A stretch of 64,000 nucleotides of DNA from Pseudidiomarina planktonica (GCF_900177775.1 NZ_FXWH01000001.1:806001-870000), one strand, 5' to 3'; counted from the first letter of the stretch, positions 1 to 8,794 are shown. Notes: a model not told the origin generated them from the letters alone. Numbers and translations are program-made.

Positions 1-542
1 ACTTTGGCCTCTTTCAGCCGATCAATCAGCATGGTGCGGCCGGGGCCGTAAATACCGCTACAGCGAAGAATGCTTACCTGGGCGTTACATGCGGCAATTA
101 CCTGTTCGGCCTGCAACAACATAGCGCCACTGTGCGTGTCAGGTTCGGTTGGGCTTTCTTCGGTTACCCACTGACCGTCGCGCTGACCATAAACACCGGT
201 GCTGGAAACATAAATCAGCTGGGGCGGATTAGTGGATTGCGCCAGTACTTGTTGTAAGTGACGGCAAGGCACCACATAGCCCTGGTGGTATGAGTCCTCC
301 GCGCCGCGGGCTGGCGTTAGGGTTACTAAAATGGCGGTGATTGCAGGTTGGCTATTCAGCAACAGGCGTTTTAAATCCTGCTCGTTGTTAGCATCACCTG
401 CTACTAAGGTAACGCCTGGCGGGGCTTGCTTGTGCTCTGGCTGCCGGCACATGCCAATAACTTGCCAGCCTTTCGCTAACTGCTCGCGGGCAACCCGGGC
501 AGCAATATCTCCAAAGCCAATACAAAGTAGCGTGTTAGCCAT
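1..542 (-). CDS. NAD-dependent epimerase/SDR family protein (YeeZ-like), C-terminus outside window
   Basis: Reading the minus strand from an ATG at 542 gives about 180 residues that run off the left edge. The N-terminus (MANTLLCIGFGDIAARVA) is a Rossmann beta-alpha-beta with a GxGxxA-type glycine motif, and further on IYVSSTGVYGQ supplies the Ser and Tyr region of extended SDR enzymes. This is typical of the small NAD(P)-dependent epimerase-like family that includes E. coli YeeZ. The substrate is not known. The start codon overlaps the stop of the ZIP transporter by one base (TAATG), so the two are probably translationally coupled. Confidence 0.8.
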   Translation of the reverse strand, partial: MANTLLCIGFGDIAARVAREQLAKGWQVIGMCRQPEHKQAPPGVTLVAGDANNEQDLKRLLLNSQPAITAILVTLTPARGAEDSYHQGYVVPCRHLQQVLAQSTNPPQLIYVSSTGVYGQRDGQWVTEESPTEPDTHSGAMLLQAEQVIAACNAQVSILRCSGIYGPGRTMLIDRLKEAK

Positions 543-1315
543 TAGCCCAACCATACATCAAGAAATAACATAACCACCAAACCAATCATTAAACCCGCCG
601 TAGCGCGCTGATGGTGCCCACGCCGGTGGGTTTCGGGAATAATCTCATGACTGATCACGAATAACATGGCACCAGCGGCGAACACTAGTCCCCAAGGTAA
701 CAGCGGTTGCGCAATACTAACGAAGGTGCCACCAAGCAGGCCACCAATGGGCTCAACCATGCCGGTTCCGGCGGCAACAATGAATGAACGCCATTTTGAA
801 TAACCAACACTGAGTAAGCCAACAGCTACTGCTAGACCTTCAGGTATATTTTGTAAGCCAATACCCATGGCCAGCGATAAGGCAGTGGTTTCCTGACCGC
901 TACCGTAAGCCACACCTACGGCTAAGCCTTCGGGAACATTGTGAATGGTGATGGCAAATACAAATAACCATACCCGCATAATTTGCGCATTTTCTGGCCC
1001 TTCGCGACCCATCACAAAGTGTTCGTGCGGTAGCCAGCGGTCTAACATGGCAATGGCCAGGGCGCCCAATAAAATACCTATAACGGCAATAGCCGCAGGC
1101 CAGGGGCCTTCGCCATACAGCTCGGTGGAAATATCAATGGAAGGGATGATTAGCGAGAAAAACGAGGCTGCCAGCATAACGCCCGCAGCAAAGCCCAGCA
1201 GTGTGTCCTGCGAGCGCTCGGAAGGCAGGCGCCCAAATAGAACTGGCACAGCGCCTACGGCAGTCATTAACCCGGTAATGGTACTGGCCAACAAAGCTAG
1301 AAGTATAAGATCCAC
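542..1315 (-). CDS. ZIP family divalent metal transporter
   Basis: A 257-residue inner-membrane protein with about eight hydrophobic segments. It carries the two metal-binding signatures of ZIP transporters: HNVPEGLAVG in the fourth segment and GIGLQNIPEGLAVA in the fifth. A His-containing loop (RWLPHEHFV) lies between segments 3 and 4. Family members import Zn2+ and often Fe2+ or Mn2+ (ZupT group). It overlaps the downstream epimerase gene by one base. I saw no Zur- or Fur-like palindrome in the 219 bases upstream. The family is certain; the metal is not. Confidence 0.9.
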   Translation of the reverse strand: MDLILLALLASTITGLMTAVGAVPVLFGRLPSERSQDTLLGFAAGVMLAASFFSLIIPSIDISTELYGEGPWPAAIAVIGILLGALAIAMLDRWLPHEHFVMGREGPENAQIMRVWLFVFAITIHNVPEGLAVGVAYGSGQETTALSLAMGIGLQNIPEGLAVAVGLLSVGYSKWRSFIVAAGTGMVEPIGGLLGGTFVSIAQPLLPWGLVFAAGAMLFVISHEIIPETHRRGHHQRATAGLMIGLVVMLFLDVWLG

Positions 1316-1534
1316 TAAAATCCCTTGGTGGTTGAAAGTGCTTTATTAATACTAACTGGTATGCACTGCGTTTGGATCTGTAGTTTAGTAAAGAATCCGT
1401 ATTTTATCGTTCACTACAGTCTAGATTAGGGTAAAACCTGCAAACTTTCAGTTTTTAGTCGAAGAGTGATGTAACCTAGAACTATTCTTTGGTGAGTTTA
1501 GTTACCGCTAACTTCTTATACAACAGGGCACAGT

Positions 1535-2812
1535 ATGAATTCCCGTTATATTTGGCATCTGCATGAGTTCTTTAAGAAAGTCTGGGTACGTGTTATCAGC
1601 TTTACGGTACTGGCACTGGTGTCGGTGGTGCTGGCTCGCGTTTTATCGCCTTTTTTACCGGAAGCTATTGCCCTGCAAATTGACGAGAATACGGTGGCGG
1701 ATATGCTTGGCATATTAACCTCGTCGATGCTGGCCGTAACAACCTTCTCGTTGGGTATTGCTGTATCAGCCTTTGCTGCGGCCACCCAGTCAGCCACACC
1801 GCGTGCAACAACTTTACTGCAGGAAGATCGAACCACGCAGAACGTACTAGCGACTTTTCTGGGGGCATTTTTGTTTGGCTTGGTGGGATTAATTGCACTA
1901 CATGCGGAGCTTTATAATGAGTCCGGCCGGGTAGTGGTGTTCTTATTTACGGTAGCTGTAATAGGGCTGGTGGTTGTTGCTCTAATTCGCTGGATTGGGC
2001 ACCTGATGAAGTTTGGACGAATGGGCGATACGCTGGACAGAGTGGAGAATGCAGCCACCGAGTCGTTAGCAGAACGACTGAAAAATCCTTATCTTGGCGG
2101 GCGCCTTTATACCGGAACTGTGGCCGACAACGCGATTGATATTCTGAGTACTGAAACTGGTTATGTTCAGCATATTGATATGCAGGAATTGCAAAAGTGT
2201 GCAGATAAAGCTGACATTGAAGTTTATGTTCGGCGCCTTACCGGAGCCTTTGTGCATTGCGGTGAAGTGCTGTTGTCGGTTACCGCCAAGTCTATTGAGG
2301 ATGACAAAATAGACGCAATGCGACGTGCAGTAAGTCTGGGGTCGCGGCGCACCTTCGAAAGTGACCCGCGTTTTTGTCTGATTGTGTTAACCGAAATTGC
2401 CTCAAAAGCGTTGTCGCCGGCGGTGAATGATCCTGGTACTGCTATTGATGTGCTGGGGCGTTTGATTCGTATTCTGTCACCGTGGCAAGAAGCTAAGGAC
2501 ACCGAGGTTCAGTTCTCGCGTATTTTTGTGCCACCTATTACCGCGCATGACGTGTTTGAGGACGCTTTCCGACCAATTGCCCGCGATGGCGCTGCGGTGG
2601 TGGAAGTTCAAATCCGATTACAAAAAGCACTGGCATCATTGGCTGTGATAGTACCGGAAGCTTTTGAATTACCGGCTACGAAGATGTCGCAGGAGGCGCT
2701 GGTTCGAGTTAAGGAGTCATCCTGTTTGGCGTCCGACGTAGCGGCCATTGAGTCCGCGGCACAACTGGTACCGAAAGCTACCAAAGAAAAAGTCGGCAGT
2801 TCTACTATCTGA
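1535..2812 (+). CDS. DUF2254 family membrane protein
   Basis: A 425-residue protein starting MNSRYIWHLHEFFKKVW. About four hydrophobic segments occupy the first 160 residues, followed by a soluble C-terminal half of roughly 260 residues. The segment AVTTFSLGIAVSAFAAATQSATPRA and the later SKALSPAVNDPGTAIDV are the recognisable conserved blocks of the DUF2254 family. No biochemical function is established for this family. The gene stands alone, divergent from the ZIP gene, and is followed by the bidirectional terminator that also serves tRNA-Ser on the other strand. Confidence 0.85.
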   Translation: MNSRYIWHLHEFFKKVWVRVISFTVLALVSVVLARVLSPFLPEAIALQIDENTVADMLGILTSSMLAVTTFSLGIAVSAFAAATQSATPRATTLLQEDRTTQNVLATFLGAFLFGLVGLIALHAELYNESGRVVVFLFTVAVIGLVVVALIRWIGHLMKFGRMGDTLDRVENAATESLAERLKNPYLGGRLYTGTVADNAIDILSTETGYVQHIDMQELQKCADKADIEVYVRRLTGAFVHCGEVLLSVTAKSIEDDKIDAMRRAVSLGSRRTFESDPRFCLIVLTEIASKALSPAVNDPGTAIDVLGRLIRILSPWQEAKDTEVQFSRIFVPPITAHDVFEDAFRPIARDGAAVVEVQIRLQKALASLAVIVPEAFELPATKMSQEALVRVKESSCLASDVAAIESAAQLVPKATKEKVGSSTI

Positions 2813-2893
2813 TAGCGCTGTGCCAAACGGCGATCCTGCCGTTTGGTCGAACCGAAAGGGTTCTCATCAAGTTCTCACTACCCATCAAATACC

Positions 2894-2920
2894 AAAAAAC
2901 CGCCACAGGGGCGGTTTTTT
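2894..2920 (-). terminator. Bidirectional intrinsic terminator between DUF2254 gene and tRNA-Ser
   Basis: A short GC stem (CCGCC/GGCGG around 2900-2914) is flanked by six A on the left and six T on the right. It can therefore end the tRNA-Ser transcript on the minus strand and the DUF2254 transcript on the plus strand. Confidence 0.85.
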
Positions 2921-2926
2921 AGTATT

Positions 2927-3017
2927 TGGCGGAGAGAGAGGGATTCGAACCCTCGATACGCTATTAACGTATACACACTTTCCAGGCGTGCTCCTTCAGC
3001 CACTCGGACACCTCTCC
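2927..3017 (-). tRNA. tRNA-Ser (anticodon GGA)
   Basis: The minus strand folds as a class II tRNA. It has a 7-bp acceptor stem (GGAGAGG with TCTCTCC), a D-arm, an anticodon loop CTGGAAA carrying GGA, a long variable arm pairing ATACG with CGTAT, a T-loop GGTTCGAATCC, and an encoded 3' CCA at 2927-2929. The length is 91 bases including CCA. The long variable arm is the identity element of serine tRNAs. GGA reads UCC and UCU codons. Confidence 0.96.
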
Positions 3018-3149
3018 GGAACGGGCGCTATAGTAGGGAAAAGCGGGGGTGGAGTCAATGCTAAACATGAATTGGACTTTGGTCTTATTGGCAAATTACG
3101 GGGTTAGGCTAGAGTAGTTGCAGTGTATTTATTGAAGAGGTACTTACTC

Positions 3150-5051
3150 ATGAGTTATCCCGGCCACTATGCGTCGTCGTTAGAAGACCCAGAAGCCTTT
3201 TGGTTAGCCGAAGCAGCCAAGCTGGCATGGTTTGAAGCGCCCAGCCAGGCTTTGAGTAAGCACGCCAGTGGCGAGCAGCGTTGGTTTGCCGACGGTGAGC
3301 TGAACCTGTCGTATTTGGCGCTGGATGCGCATGTGGCAGACGGCCGCGGCGAGCAAACGGCGCTTATTTACGATTCACCAGTAACCCAGGTACAACAAAA
3401 ATTTAGTTACCGGGAACTGCTGGAACAAGTGGCCAACTTTGCCGGTGTGTTGCGGGCGCAGGGCATTCGCAAAGGCGATAGGGTAGTTATTTACATGCCT
3501 ATGATTCCGCAGGCTGCTATTGCCATGCTGGCGTGTGCGCGTTTAGGGGCGGTGCACTCGGTGGTATTCGGTGGTTTCGCCGCGCATGAGCTGGCGATTC
3601 GTATTGATGACGCTAAGCCGGCCATTGTGGTTACTGCATCTTGTGGTATTGAGGTAAGCAAAATTCTGGCATACAAACCGCTGGTAGACGCAGCTATTGA
3701 GCAAGCGAATTACAAACCGCGCACAGTGATTGTGTATCAACGCGACATTAAACCAGCTGAGCTGGATAAAGCTTACGATTTAAACTGGCAGCAGGAAATG
3801 GAAGGGGCTGAGCCGGCCGACTGTGTTGCTATGGCCGGCACCGATCCGCTGTATGTACTTTACACCTCTGGTACCACCGGGAAGCCCAAGGGCGTGGTGC
3901 GTGACAGCGGCGGTTATGCGGTTGCACTGAATTACTCTATGCGGGTGGTGTATGGCTTAAAGCCGGGCGATGTGATGTTTACCGCATCTGATGTTGGCTG
4001 GGTAGTTGGCCACTCTTACATTGTGTACGGGCCACTTATTTATGGCGCAACGTCGGTGCTGTATGAAGGTAAGCCGGTTAAGACACCAGACGCTGGCGCA
4101 TTTTGGCGGGTATGTGAGGAACATAAGGTCACTGCGTTATTTGCCGCACCCACCGCATTTCGAGCCCTGAAAAAAGAAGATCCTAAAGGCGAGATGGTAA
4201 AACGCCATAACCTGACTAGCCTGAAACGCATATTTATGGCGGGCGAGCGACTGGACCCACCCACCTATGAGTGGACTCGCCAGGTAACTGGCAAACCTGT
4301 ATTTGATCACTGGTGGCAAACGGAAACCGGCTGGGCGGTATGCGCCAACCCGGTTGGTATTACCGAATATCCGGTGAAACCTGGCTCGGCCACCTTGCCG
4401 CTGGCCGGCTATGACATTCGGATTTTGCGCGCTAACGGTAGCGAAGCTGACGTAGGTGAACAGGGTGATATAGCTATTAAATTACCCCTGCCACCGGGGT
4501 GTTTATACACCATTTGGGGCAATCACGAGCGATTTCAGCAGGGCTACTTTAACGAGCATCCGGGGTACTACACCTCCGGTGATGGTGGTTACAAGGACGA
4601 CGACGGCTACGTGTTTATTATGGGCCGTACCGACGACGTAATTAATGTAGCCGGACATCGGTTATCGACCGGTGAAATGGAAGAAGTGATTGCTCAGCAC
4701 CGGGCCGTGGCCGAGTGTGCGGTTATTGGTATTGCCGATGAACTAAAAGGGCAGGTGCCGGTAGCCTTGGTGATTACCAGAGACGACAATACTGTGGGTG
4801 AGCAGCAGTTACAGCAGGAATTAGTGGAACTGGTGCGCAGCGACATTGGCGCGGTTGCCAGCTTGAAAGTAGTGCATTTGGTATCACGCTTACCGAAAAC
4901 CCGGTCGGGTAAAATTCTGCGGAAGTTACTGCGCCAGATAGCCGATGCCGATGAAACCGGTGGCGATATCAGTATTCCCTCGACTATTGATGACCCAGCT
5001 TGCGTTGAGGAGCTTAAGCAGGTGCTGCAACAACGGCCACTGTCGGCTTAA
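3150..5051 (+). CDS. prpE: Propionate--CoA ligase PrpE
   Basis: A 633-residue acyl-adenylate-forming enzyme that activates propionate (and likely acetate) to the CoA thioester with ATP. The AMP-binding P-loop YTSGTTGKPKGV lies near residue 240, VFDHWWQTETGW near 390, and the C-terminal lysine motif LPKTRSGKILRK near the end. The N-terminal ACAS_N region and the phrase TASDVGWVVGHSYIVYGPL are closer to PrpE/ACSS3 than to Acs. The start MSYPGHY is preferred over an upstream in-frame ATG at 3123 because GAAGAGG sits 9 bases before it. No prpBCD genes accompany it. Its stop shares the palindrome TTAA with the stop of the convergent mscS gene. Confidence 0.93.
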   Translation: MSYPGHYASSLEDPEAFWLAEAAKLAWFEAPSQALSKHASGEQRWFADGELNLSYLALDAHVADGRGEQTALIYDSPVTQVQQKFSYRELLEQVANFAGVLRAQGIRKGDRVVIYMPMIPQAAIAMLACARLGAVHSVVFGGFAAHELAIRIDDAKPAIVVTASCGIEVSKILAYKPLVDAAIEQANYKPRTVIVYQRDIKPAELDKAYDLNWQQEMEGAEPADCVAMAGTDPLYVLYTSGTTGKPKGVVRDSGGYAVALNYSMRVVYGLKPGDVMFTASDVGWVVGHSYIVYGPLIYGATSVLYEGKPVKTPDAGAFWRVCEEHKVTALFAAPTAFRALKKEDPKGEMVKRHNLTSLKRIFMAGERLDPPTYEWTRQVTGKPVFDHWWQTETGWAVCANPVGITEYPVKPGSATLPLAGYDIRILRANGSEADVGEQGDIAIKLPLPPGCLYTIWGNHERFQQGYFNEHPGYYTSGDGGYKDDDGYVFIMGRTDDVINVAGHRLSTGEMEEVIAQHRAVAECAVIGIADELKGQVPVALVITRDDNTVGEQQLQQELVELVRSDIGAVASLKVVHLVSRLPKTRSGKILRKLLRQIADADETGGDISIPSTIDDPACVEELKQVLQQRPLSA

Positions 5052-6091
5052 ATGTCTTTGGCAGCGTCGTTATCGCTGGCGGCGCTGTCGGCATCTGCGG
5101 TTTCAGCTTTGGCGTCTTCCTGCTTCTTCGTTTGTTCGTCCGTTTGCTCTTCTGTTTTCTCGTCAATCTGGTCGGCGGGGGCTTCATCAAGATCCACGTC
5201 GCTTGGCTTGGACCAACTACGAATATGCAAATCGCGCTGTGGAAAGGGAATTTCTAAACCTGCTGCTACCAGTGCGGTATGAATTTCCCAGTTAAAGGCT
5301 GCTTTAACGGCCCCAGGGCGGTTTACTGCCTCTGGCTTTAGCCAGGCTACTAATTCAAAATTTAACGCGCTGTCGCCCATTTCCGTAAGCCACACCTGAG
5401 GAGGCCTGTGGCTGGTGCCGGTAAGCGTGTGCGGCACTTTGTTAGCGGCTTCAAGTACCGCTTCTTTTACCAGGTTCTTGTCGCTACCATAGGCAACGCC
5501 AAAAGGAATATGTACGCGGCGGTAAGTGTCGCGCATGGTCCAGTTAGTAACCCGTCCGTTCACAAATTCAGAGTTGGGCACCACAATATCAATATTGTCG
5601 TTGGTGGTAATAATGGTACTGCGAATATTGATTTCTTTAACTTCACCCGTAACACCGGATTCCAGTTCGACGAAATCTTTCACTTTCAGTGTTTTTTCAA
5701 ACAACAGCATAATGCCGGCAACAAAGTTGCTAATCAGGTTTTGTAACCCGAAGCCAACGCCAATACCCACGGCACTGGCGAGTAATGCAAACTTGGTTAA
5801 ATCGATTCCGAGTGACGCTATGGCCAGCACGAAACCGATCAACATAATGACGTAATGGGAGATACGCGTAAGCATATACAACGATGATGCGGCCATGCGC
5901 TGTTCACCACGGCCGTAGCGTTGTAAGGATTTGCGCGAAACGAAGGAGACTAACCAGGCCGCAATAATGATGATAACGACCTGGAGAATGCCGCCAATGG
6001 TTACACCGGTTTCATCAACACCGAATAGTCGTATCGACAAGACAGTCTGTATATGTTCCCAAACCGTCAGCGCGGTATCTTCCATCATCAT
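5048..6091 (-). CDS. MscS family mechanosensitive channel
   Basis: A 347-residue protein with three or four N-terminal membrane helices. These are followed by the conserved pore-lining helix and beta domain: GVGFGLQNLISNFVAGIMLLF and then GEVKEINIRSTII. This is the small-conductance channel family that vents solutes on hypo-osmotic shock. The last 45 or so residues are an acidic, Lys/Gln-rich low-complexity tail (DEKTEEQTDEQTKKQEDAK) not found in E. coli MscS. Three Met codons open the reading frame, so the exact start is uncertain by two residues. The stop overlaps that of prpE. Confidence 0.92.
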   Translation of the reverse strand: MMMEDTALTVWEHIQTVLSIRLFGVDETGVTIGGILQVVIIIIAAWLVSFVSRKSLQRYGRGEQRMAASSLYMLTRISHYVIMLIGFVLAIASLGIDLTKFALLASAVGIGVGFGLQNLISNFVAGIMLLFEKTLKVKDFVELESGVTGEVKEINIRSTIITTNDNIDIVVPNSEFVNGRVTNWTMRDTYRRVHIPFGVAYGSDKNLVKEAVLEAANKVPHTLTGTSHRPPQVWLTEMGDSALNFELVAWLKPEAVNRPGAVKAAFNWEIHTALVAAGLEIPFPQRDLHIRSWSKPSDVDLDEAPADQIDEKTEEQTDEQTKKQEDAKAETADADSAASDNDAAKDI

Positions 6092-6120
6092 GTTCCACCA
6101 GCAGAATTAAATTGTATGAC

Positions 6121-6588
6121 TTACATTTGGCTTTGCAGGTACAGCTCCAAACCCAAACGTTCAATTAAGCCAAGCTGCTGGCGTAACCAGTAGGCGTGGT
6201 CTTCTTCCGTATCCTGTAAAATTCCGACCAGCATATCGCGGCTGACAAAATCTTCCTGCTCTTCACAGAAGTTAATAACTTCGCGAAGCGTTTTTGCATT
6301 GCCATGTTCCAGTGCTAAATCATTCTTCAGCATGTTCGGAACTTCGTTGGCAATACTGGCTGTTTCGCGGTTTTTCATGTCTGGCTCACCGCCAAGGAAC
6401 AGAATCCGTCGAATCAATAAATCAGCGTGTCGGCGTTCGTCATCAATTTCATGGTTGATACGCTCATAAAGCTTATTCAGACCCATGTCTTCGTACTGAC
6501 GAGAGTGCGACGTGTACTGATCGATTGAGGTTAGCTCATAGGCAAGCAGACGATTCAGCTGCGCAATAACTTGTGCGTTAGCATCCAT
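6121..6588 (-). CDS. bfr: Bacterioferritin, ferroxidase-type subunit (no haem Met52)
   Basis: A 155-residue four-helix ferritin-like subunit. The diiron ferroxidase ligands are present: Glu18, Glu51, His54, Glu94, Glu128 and His131. The residue at position 52, the Met that binds haem between two subunits in E. coli Bfr, is Arg here. This subunit should oxidise Fe2+ but not ligate haem through position 52. It lies 9 bases downstream of a second bfr gene with the opposite defect and downstream of bfd, so iron storage and release are encoded as one unit. Confidence 0.93.
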   Translation of the reverse strand: MDANAQVIAQLNRLLAYELTSIDQYTSHSRQYEDMGLNKLYERINHEIDDERRHADLLIRRILFLGGEPDMKNRETASIANEVPNMLKNDLALEHGNAKTLREVINFCEEQEDFVSRDMLVGILQDTEEDHAYWLRQQLGLIERLGLELYLQSQM

Positions 6589-6597
6589 AATGATTCC

Positions 6598-7062
6598 TTA
6601 CAGCTTGGTTTGTAAGTATTTTTCGACACCTAGTTTATTAACCAGGCTGAGCTGGGTTTCTAACCAGTCCTGATATTCTTCCTGGCCATCTAAAATGGCA
6701 GCCAGTTGCCCACGAGTAACATAATCCTGTGCGGTTTCGCACAACACAATAGACTCGCGAATAGCTTGAATATCGGCGCTCTGAACTTTTAAGTCCAGTT
6801 CCAGCATTTCACGGGGATCTTCACCAATGTAGAGCTTGCCTAGGTCTTGTAAATTGGGTAAACCTTCCAGAAATAAAATGCGTTCGATAATCACGTCGGC
6901 GTGTTTCATTTCTTCAATGGAAGCTTTGTAGGCGTGCTCATTCAACTGCGTTAAGCCCCAACTTTTATACATACGGGCGTGCAGGAAATACTGGTTAATA
7001 GCGGTTAACTTACGGGTGAGAATACGGTTTAGTTCTTGTAAAACCTTGGCATCGCCTTTCAT
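6598..7062 (-). CDS. bfr: Bacterioferritin, haem-type subunit (degraded ferroxidase site)
   Basis: A 154-residue bacterioferritin. Met52, the axial haem ligand, is kept together with Glu51 and His54. Three ferroxidase ligands are changed: Glu18 is Lys, Glu94 is Gln, and the last His (position 131) is Gln. It should therefore bind haem but have little or no diiron chemistry of its own. It probably co-assembles with the neighbouring subunit into a mixed 24-mer, as known for the BfrA/BfrB pair of Neisseria gonorrhoeae. Encoded between bfd (upstream) and the ferroxidase subunit (downstream). Confidence 0.93.
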   Translation of the reverse strand: MKGDAKVLQELNRILTRKLTAINQYFLHARMYKSWGLTQLNEHAYKASIEEMKHADVIIERILFLEGLPNLQDLGKLYIGEDPREMLELDLKVQSADIQAIRESIVLCETAQDYVTRGQLAAILDGQEEYQDWLETQLSLVNKLGVEKYLQTKL

Positions 7063-7102
7063 AAACGGGTGCTCCTGAACAAGTAAATCTTAACAACAAG
7101 AT

Positions 7103-7324
7103 TTAAGTGTAGCACACCGCCGTTGGCAACAAAGTGTTATCTAAAAAGCGCTTATTGCGTTCGGTTAAAGCTTCACCAAGCACATCTTTTGCACATTGCT
7201 TACAACAGCCACACTGACTTGCCACGCCGAACTCCTGGCGGAGTTCACGCATTGATGTCACACCCTGGTCAACAGCTTCACGAATGGTGTGGTCAGTAAC
7301 GCCTTTGCATAAACAAACGTACAT
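7103..7324 (-). CDS. bfd: Bacterioferritin-associated ferredoxin Bfd
   Basis: A 73-residue [2Fe-2S] protein that docks on bacterioferritin and passes electrons to the core through haem, releasing Fe2+. Cluster ligands Cys4, Cys6, Cys38 and Cys41 are all present (MYVCLC and QCGCCKQC). The ATG at 7324 is chosen because GAGGGC lies 7 bases upstream; an in-frame TTG six codons earlier has no such support. It is the first gene of bfd-bfr-bfr. A Fur-box-like palindrome lies about 40 bases upstream, which fits induction in iron starvation. Confidence 0.93.
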   Translation of the reverse strand: MYVCLCKGVTDHTIREAVDQGVTSMRELRQEFGVASQCGCCKQCAKDVLGEALTERNKRFLDNTLLPTAVCYT

Positions 7325-7364
7325 AGTAGCCCTCACTTGCAATAGAAATTAAGTCTAATACAAA

Positions 7365-7379
7365 TGAGAACAGTTATCA
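7365..7379 (-). promoter_or_regulatory. Fur-box-like operator of bfd
   Basis: The 15-mer TGAGAACAGTTATCA is a 7-1-7 inverted repeat with one internal mismatch. It is close to the Fur core TGATAAT-N-ATTATCA (12 of 14 arm positions match). It lies between the divergent ends of the MBL gene and bfd, within promoter distance of bfd. Confidence 0.65.
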
Positions 7380-7405
7380 ATATTAAGAAGTTGGTTTTTT
7401 TATGT

Positions 7406-8500
7406 TCAAAAGCTCGTCGAGCTGCCGATGGGAATTACCCGGAAAATATCGCCACTGACTTGCTGTTTGGCACGAGCGGCAGCAATGTCATCAAGTGTTT
7501 CCTGCAGTCCTTCTGCAGCCAGTTGATAGGTGGCGAAATGCATCACCACCGACTGCTTTGCCTGCAAGTCCTGATGTAACTTCATGGCATCGGCCGGGCT
7601 GGTGTGTTGTGGTTGCATAAACCACTCGGGTTGATAGGCGCCAACCGGAACCAGCGCTAAGTCGACCGCACCTAAGCGCTCGCGTATTTGGTTAAACTGA
7701 ATGTTGTTGTAGCCGGTGTCGCCTGCGAACCAAACTCGCTTCTTGCTGGCGCTGTCTTCAATGTACCAGCTCGCCCACAGGCTCTGCATACGATCAAATA
7801 GTGATCTTGCTGACCAGTGCTGGCTGGGTGTGGCGGTAAACGTCAGACTATCAATTTTAATTTGCTGCCACCAATCTGCACTCTCGATATTTGCCGCCGC
7901 AACACCTTGCTCCAGCAGCCAGTCCGATAGTCCTAACGGGACTAAAAACTTAGGCTGGCGTGGCTGCTTGGCTAAAGCCTTAATAGTCGCTTCATCTAAA
8001 TGGTCGTAATGATTGTGAGAAATAATCACTACATCAATTTGCGGTAATTGTTCTGGTGTTAACGGTGGTTCAGACAAACGTTTGGGCCCGGAAAAGGAAA
8101 CTGGTGACGCGCGGTCGGTTAAAATTGGGTCAGTGACAATGCGCTTGCCGTTCAATTCAATAATAAACGAGGCGTGGCCCAGCCAGGTTAAACGCGGCTG
8201 TGACGGAATAGTCTGAAAGTGATCGGCAGCTAGTGGTTGTTGCGGGATCAAACCCACTTCTTGTTCCTGGTCAGCCCACTGGTCATCGCCAAACAAACGC
8301 ATTTTAAAAAAGTCGAGTGCGTTTTTATCAATTTCATCGGTATGGGGATTGCGAAAGCCGTGTTCGCCATAATGCGCTGGTAGTTCCTTATTCTGATAGT
8401 TTGCGCGCAACATACTGTAATTGCTGCTGCAGCCGGTGACGTAGATAATCACCAGTGCCAATATCAGAATGAGTAATACCAACAACAGCTTCTTTCGCAT
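7406..8500 (-). CDS. MBL-fold metallohydrolase lipoprotein (NAPE-PLD/RomA-like)
   Basis: A 364-residue protein with an N-terminal hydrophobic signal ending in a lipobox (IYVTGCSSN, Cys24), so it should be an anchored lipoprotein. The metal-binding motif SHNHYDHLD, a preceding GHASFIIEL, and a later WFAGDTGYN identify the metallo-beta-lactamase fold of the UlaG/N-acyl-phosphatidylethanolamine phospholipase D group. An ...HPVxxQPEWFMQPQHTSP-type loop follows. The substrate is unknown; phospholipid cleavage is a family-based guess. The gene has its own upstream region. Confidence 0.85.
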   Translation of the reverse strand: MRKKLLLVLLILILALVIIYVTGCSSNYSMLRANYQNKELPAHYGEHGFRNPHTDEIDKNALDFFKMRLFGDDQWADQEQEVGLIPQQPLAADHFQTIPSQPRLTWLGHASFIIELNGKRIVTDPILTDRASPVSFSGPKRLSEPPLTPEQLPQIDVVIISHNHYDHLDEATIKALAKQPRQPKFLVPLGLSDWLLEQGVAAANIESADWWQQIKIDSLTFTATPSQHWSARSLFDRMQSLWASWYIEDSASKKRVWFAGDTGYNNIQFNQIRERLGAVDLALVPVGAYQPEWFMQPQHTSPADAMKLHQDLQAKQSVVMHFATYQLAAEGLQETLDDIAAARAKQQVSGDIFRVIPIGSSTSF

Positions 8501-8607
8501 GGTTTTTCGCTCGCTACAAATTGGTGAATCAGGTGAATACCAGTAATTTTACGCACAGTGGCAACAAGCAGATGACAGGCTTTACACATTTTTATATACT
8601 AGCCGGG

Positions 8608-8765
8608 TCTTGGGGGAGTAGTCGCTTAATTACCCAATTAAGACACACATCAACATAGTTGAACTTAACTAAGAACGGTTCATGGTGTGTGTATCCGAAG
8701 TTCGGACTGACGAGACTTAAGGCTTAGCGCATCTGCTGTAGGGCAGGGGTGGGCTATGCCTTAGT
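8608..8765 (+). ncRNA. yybP-ykoY family manganese riboswitch (probable)
   Basis: The leader upstream of the GDT1-family exporter contains the hallmark 5' segment CTTGGGGGAGTAG at 8609-8621. About 80 bases on it contains the matching 3' segment GTGTATCCGAAGTTCGGAC followed by TGACGAGACTTAAG. CTT/AAG and neighbouring bases close the outer helix P1. The arrangement matches the Mn2+-sensing yybP-ykoY aptamer, which often precedes MntP or UPF0016/GDT1 genes in proteobacteria. Immediately downstream lie two mutually overlapping hairpins: 8719-8728 with 8753-8762, and 8740-8746 with 8775-8781. They can serve as the expression platform. Confidence 0.82.
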
Positions 8766-8794
8766 GTTCACAGTCTGCCCTCAACGAGTCAAAA

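Noticed and set aside
2748..3107. Open frames crossing tRNA-Ser
   Set aside because: They read through a clear tRNA and its terminator and have no ribosome site; chance frames.
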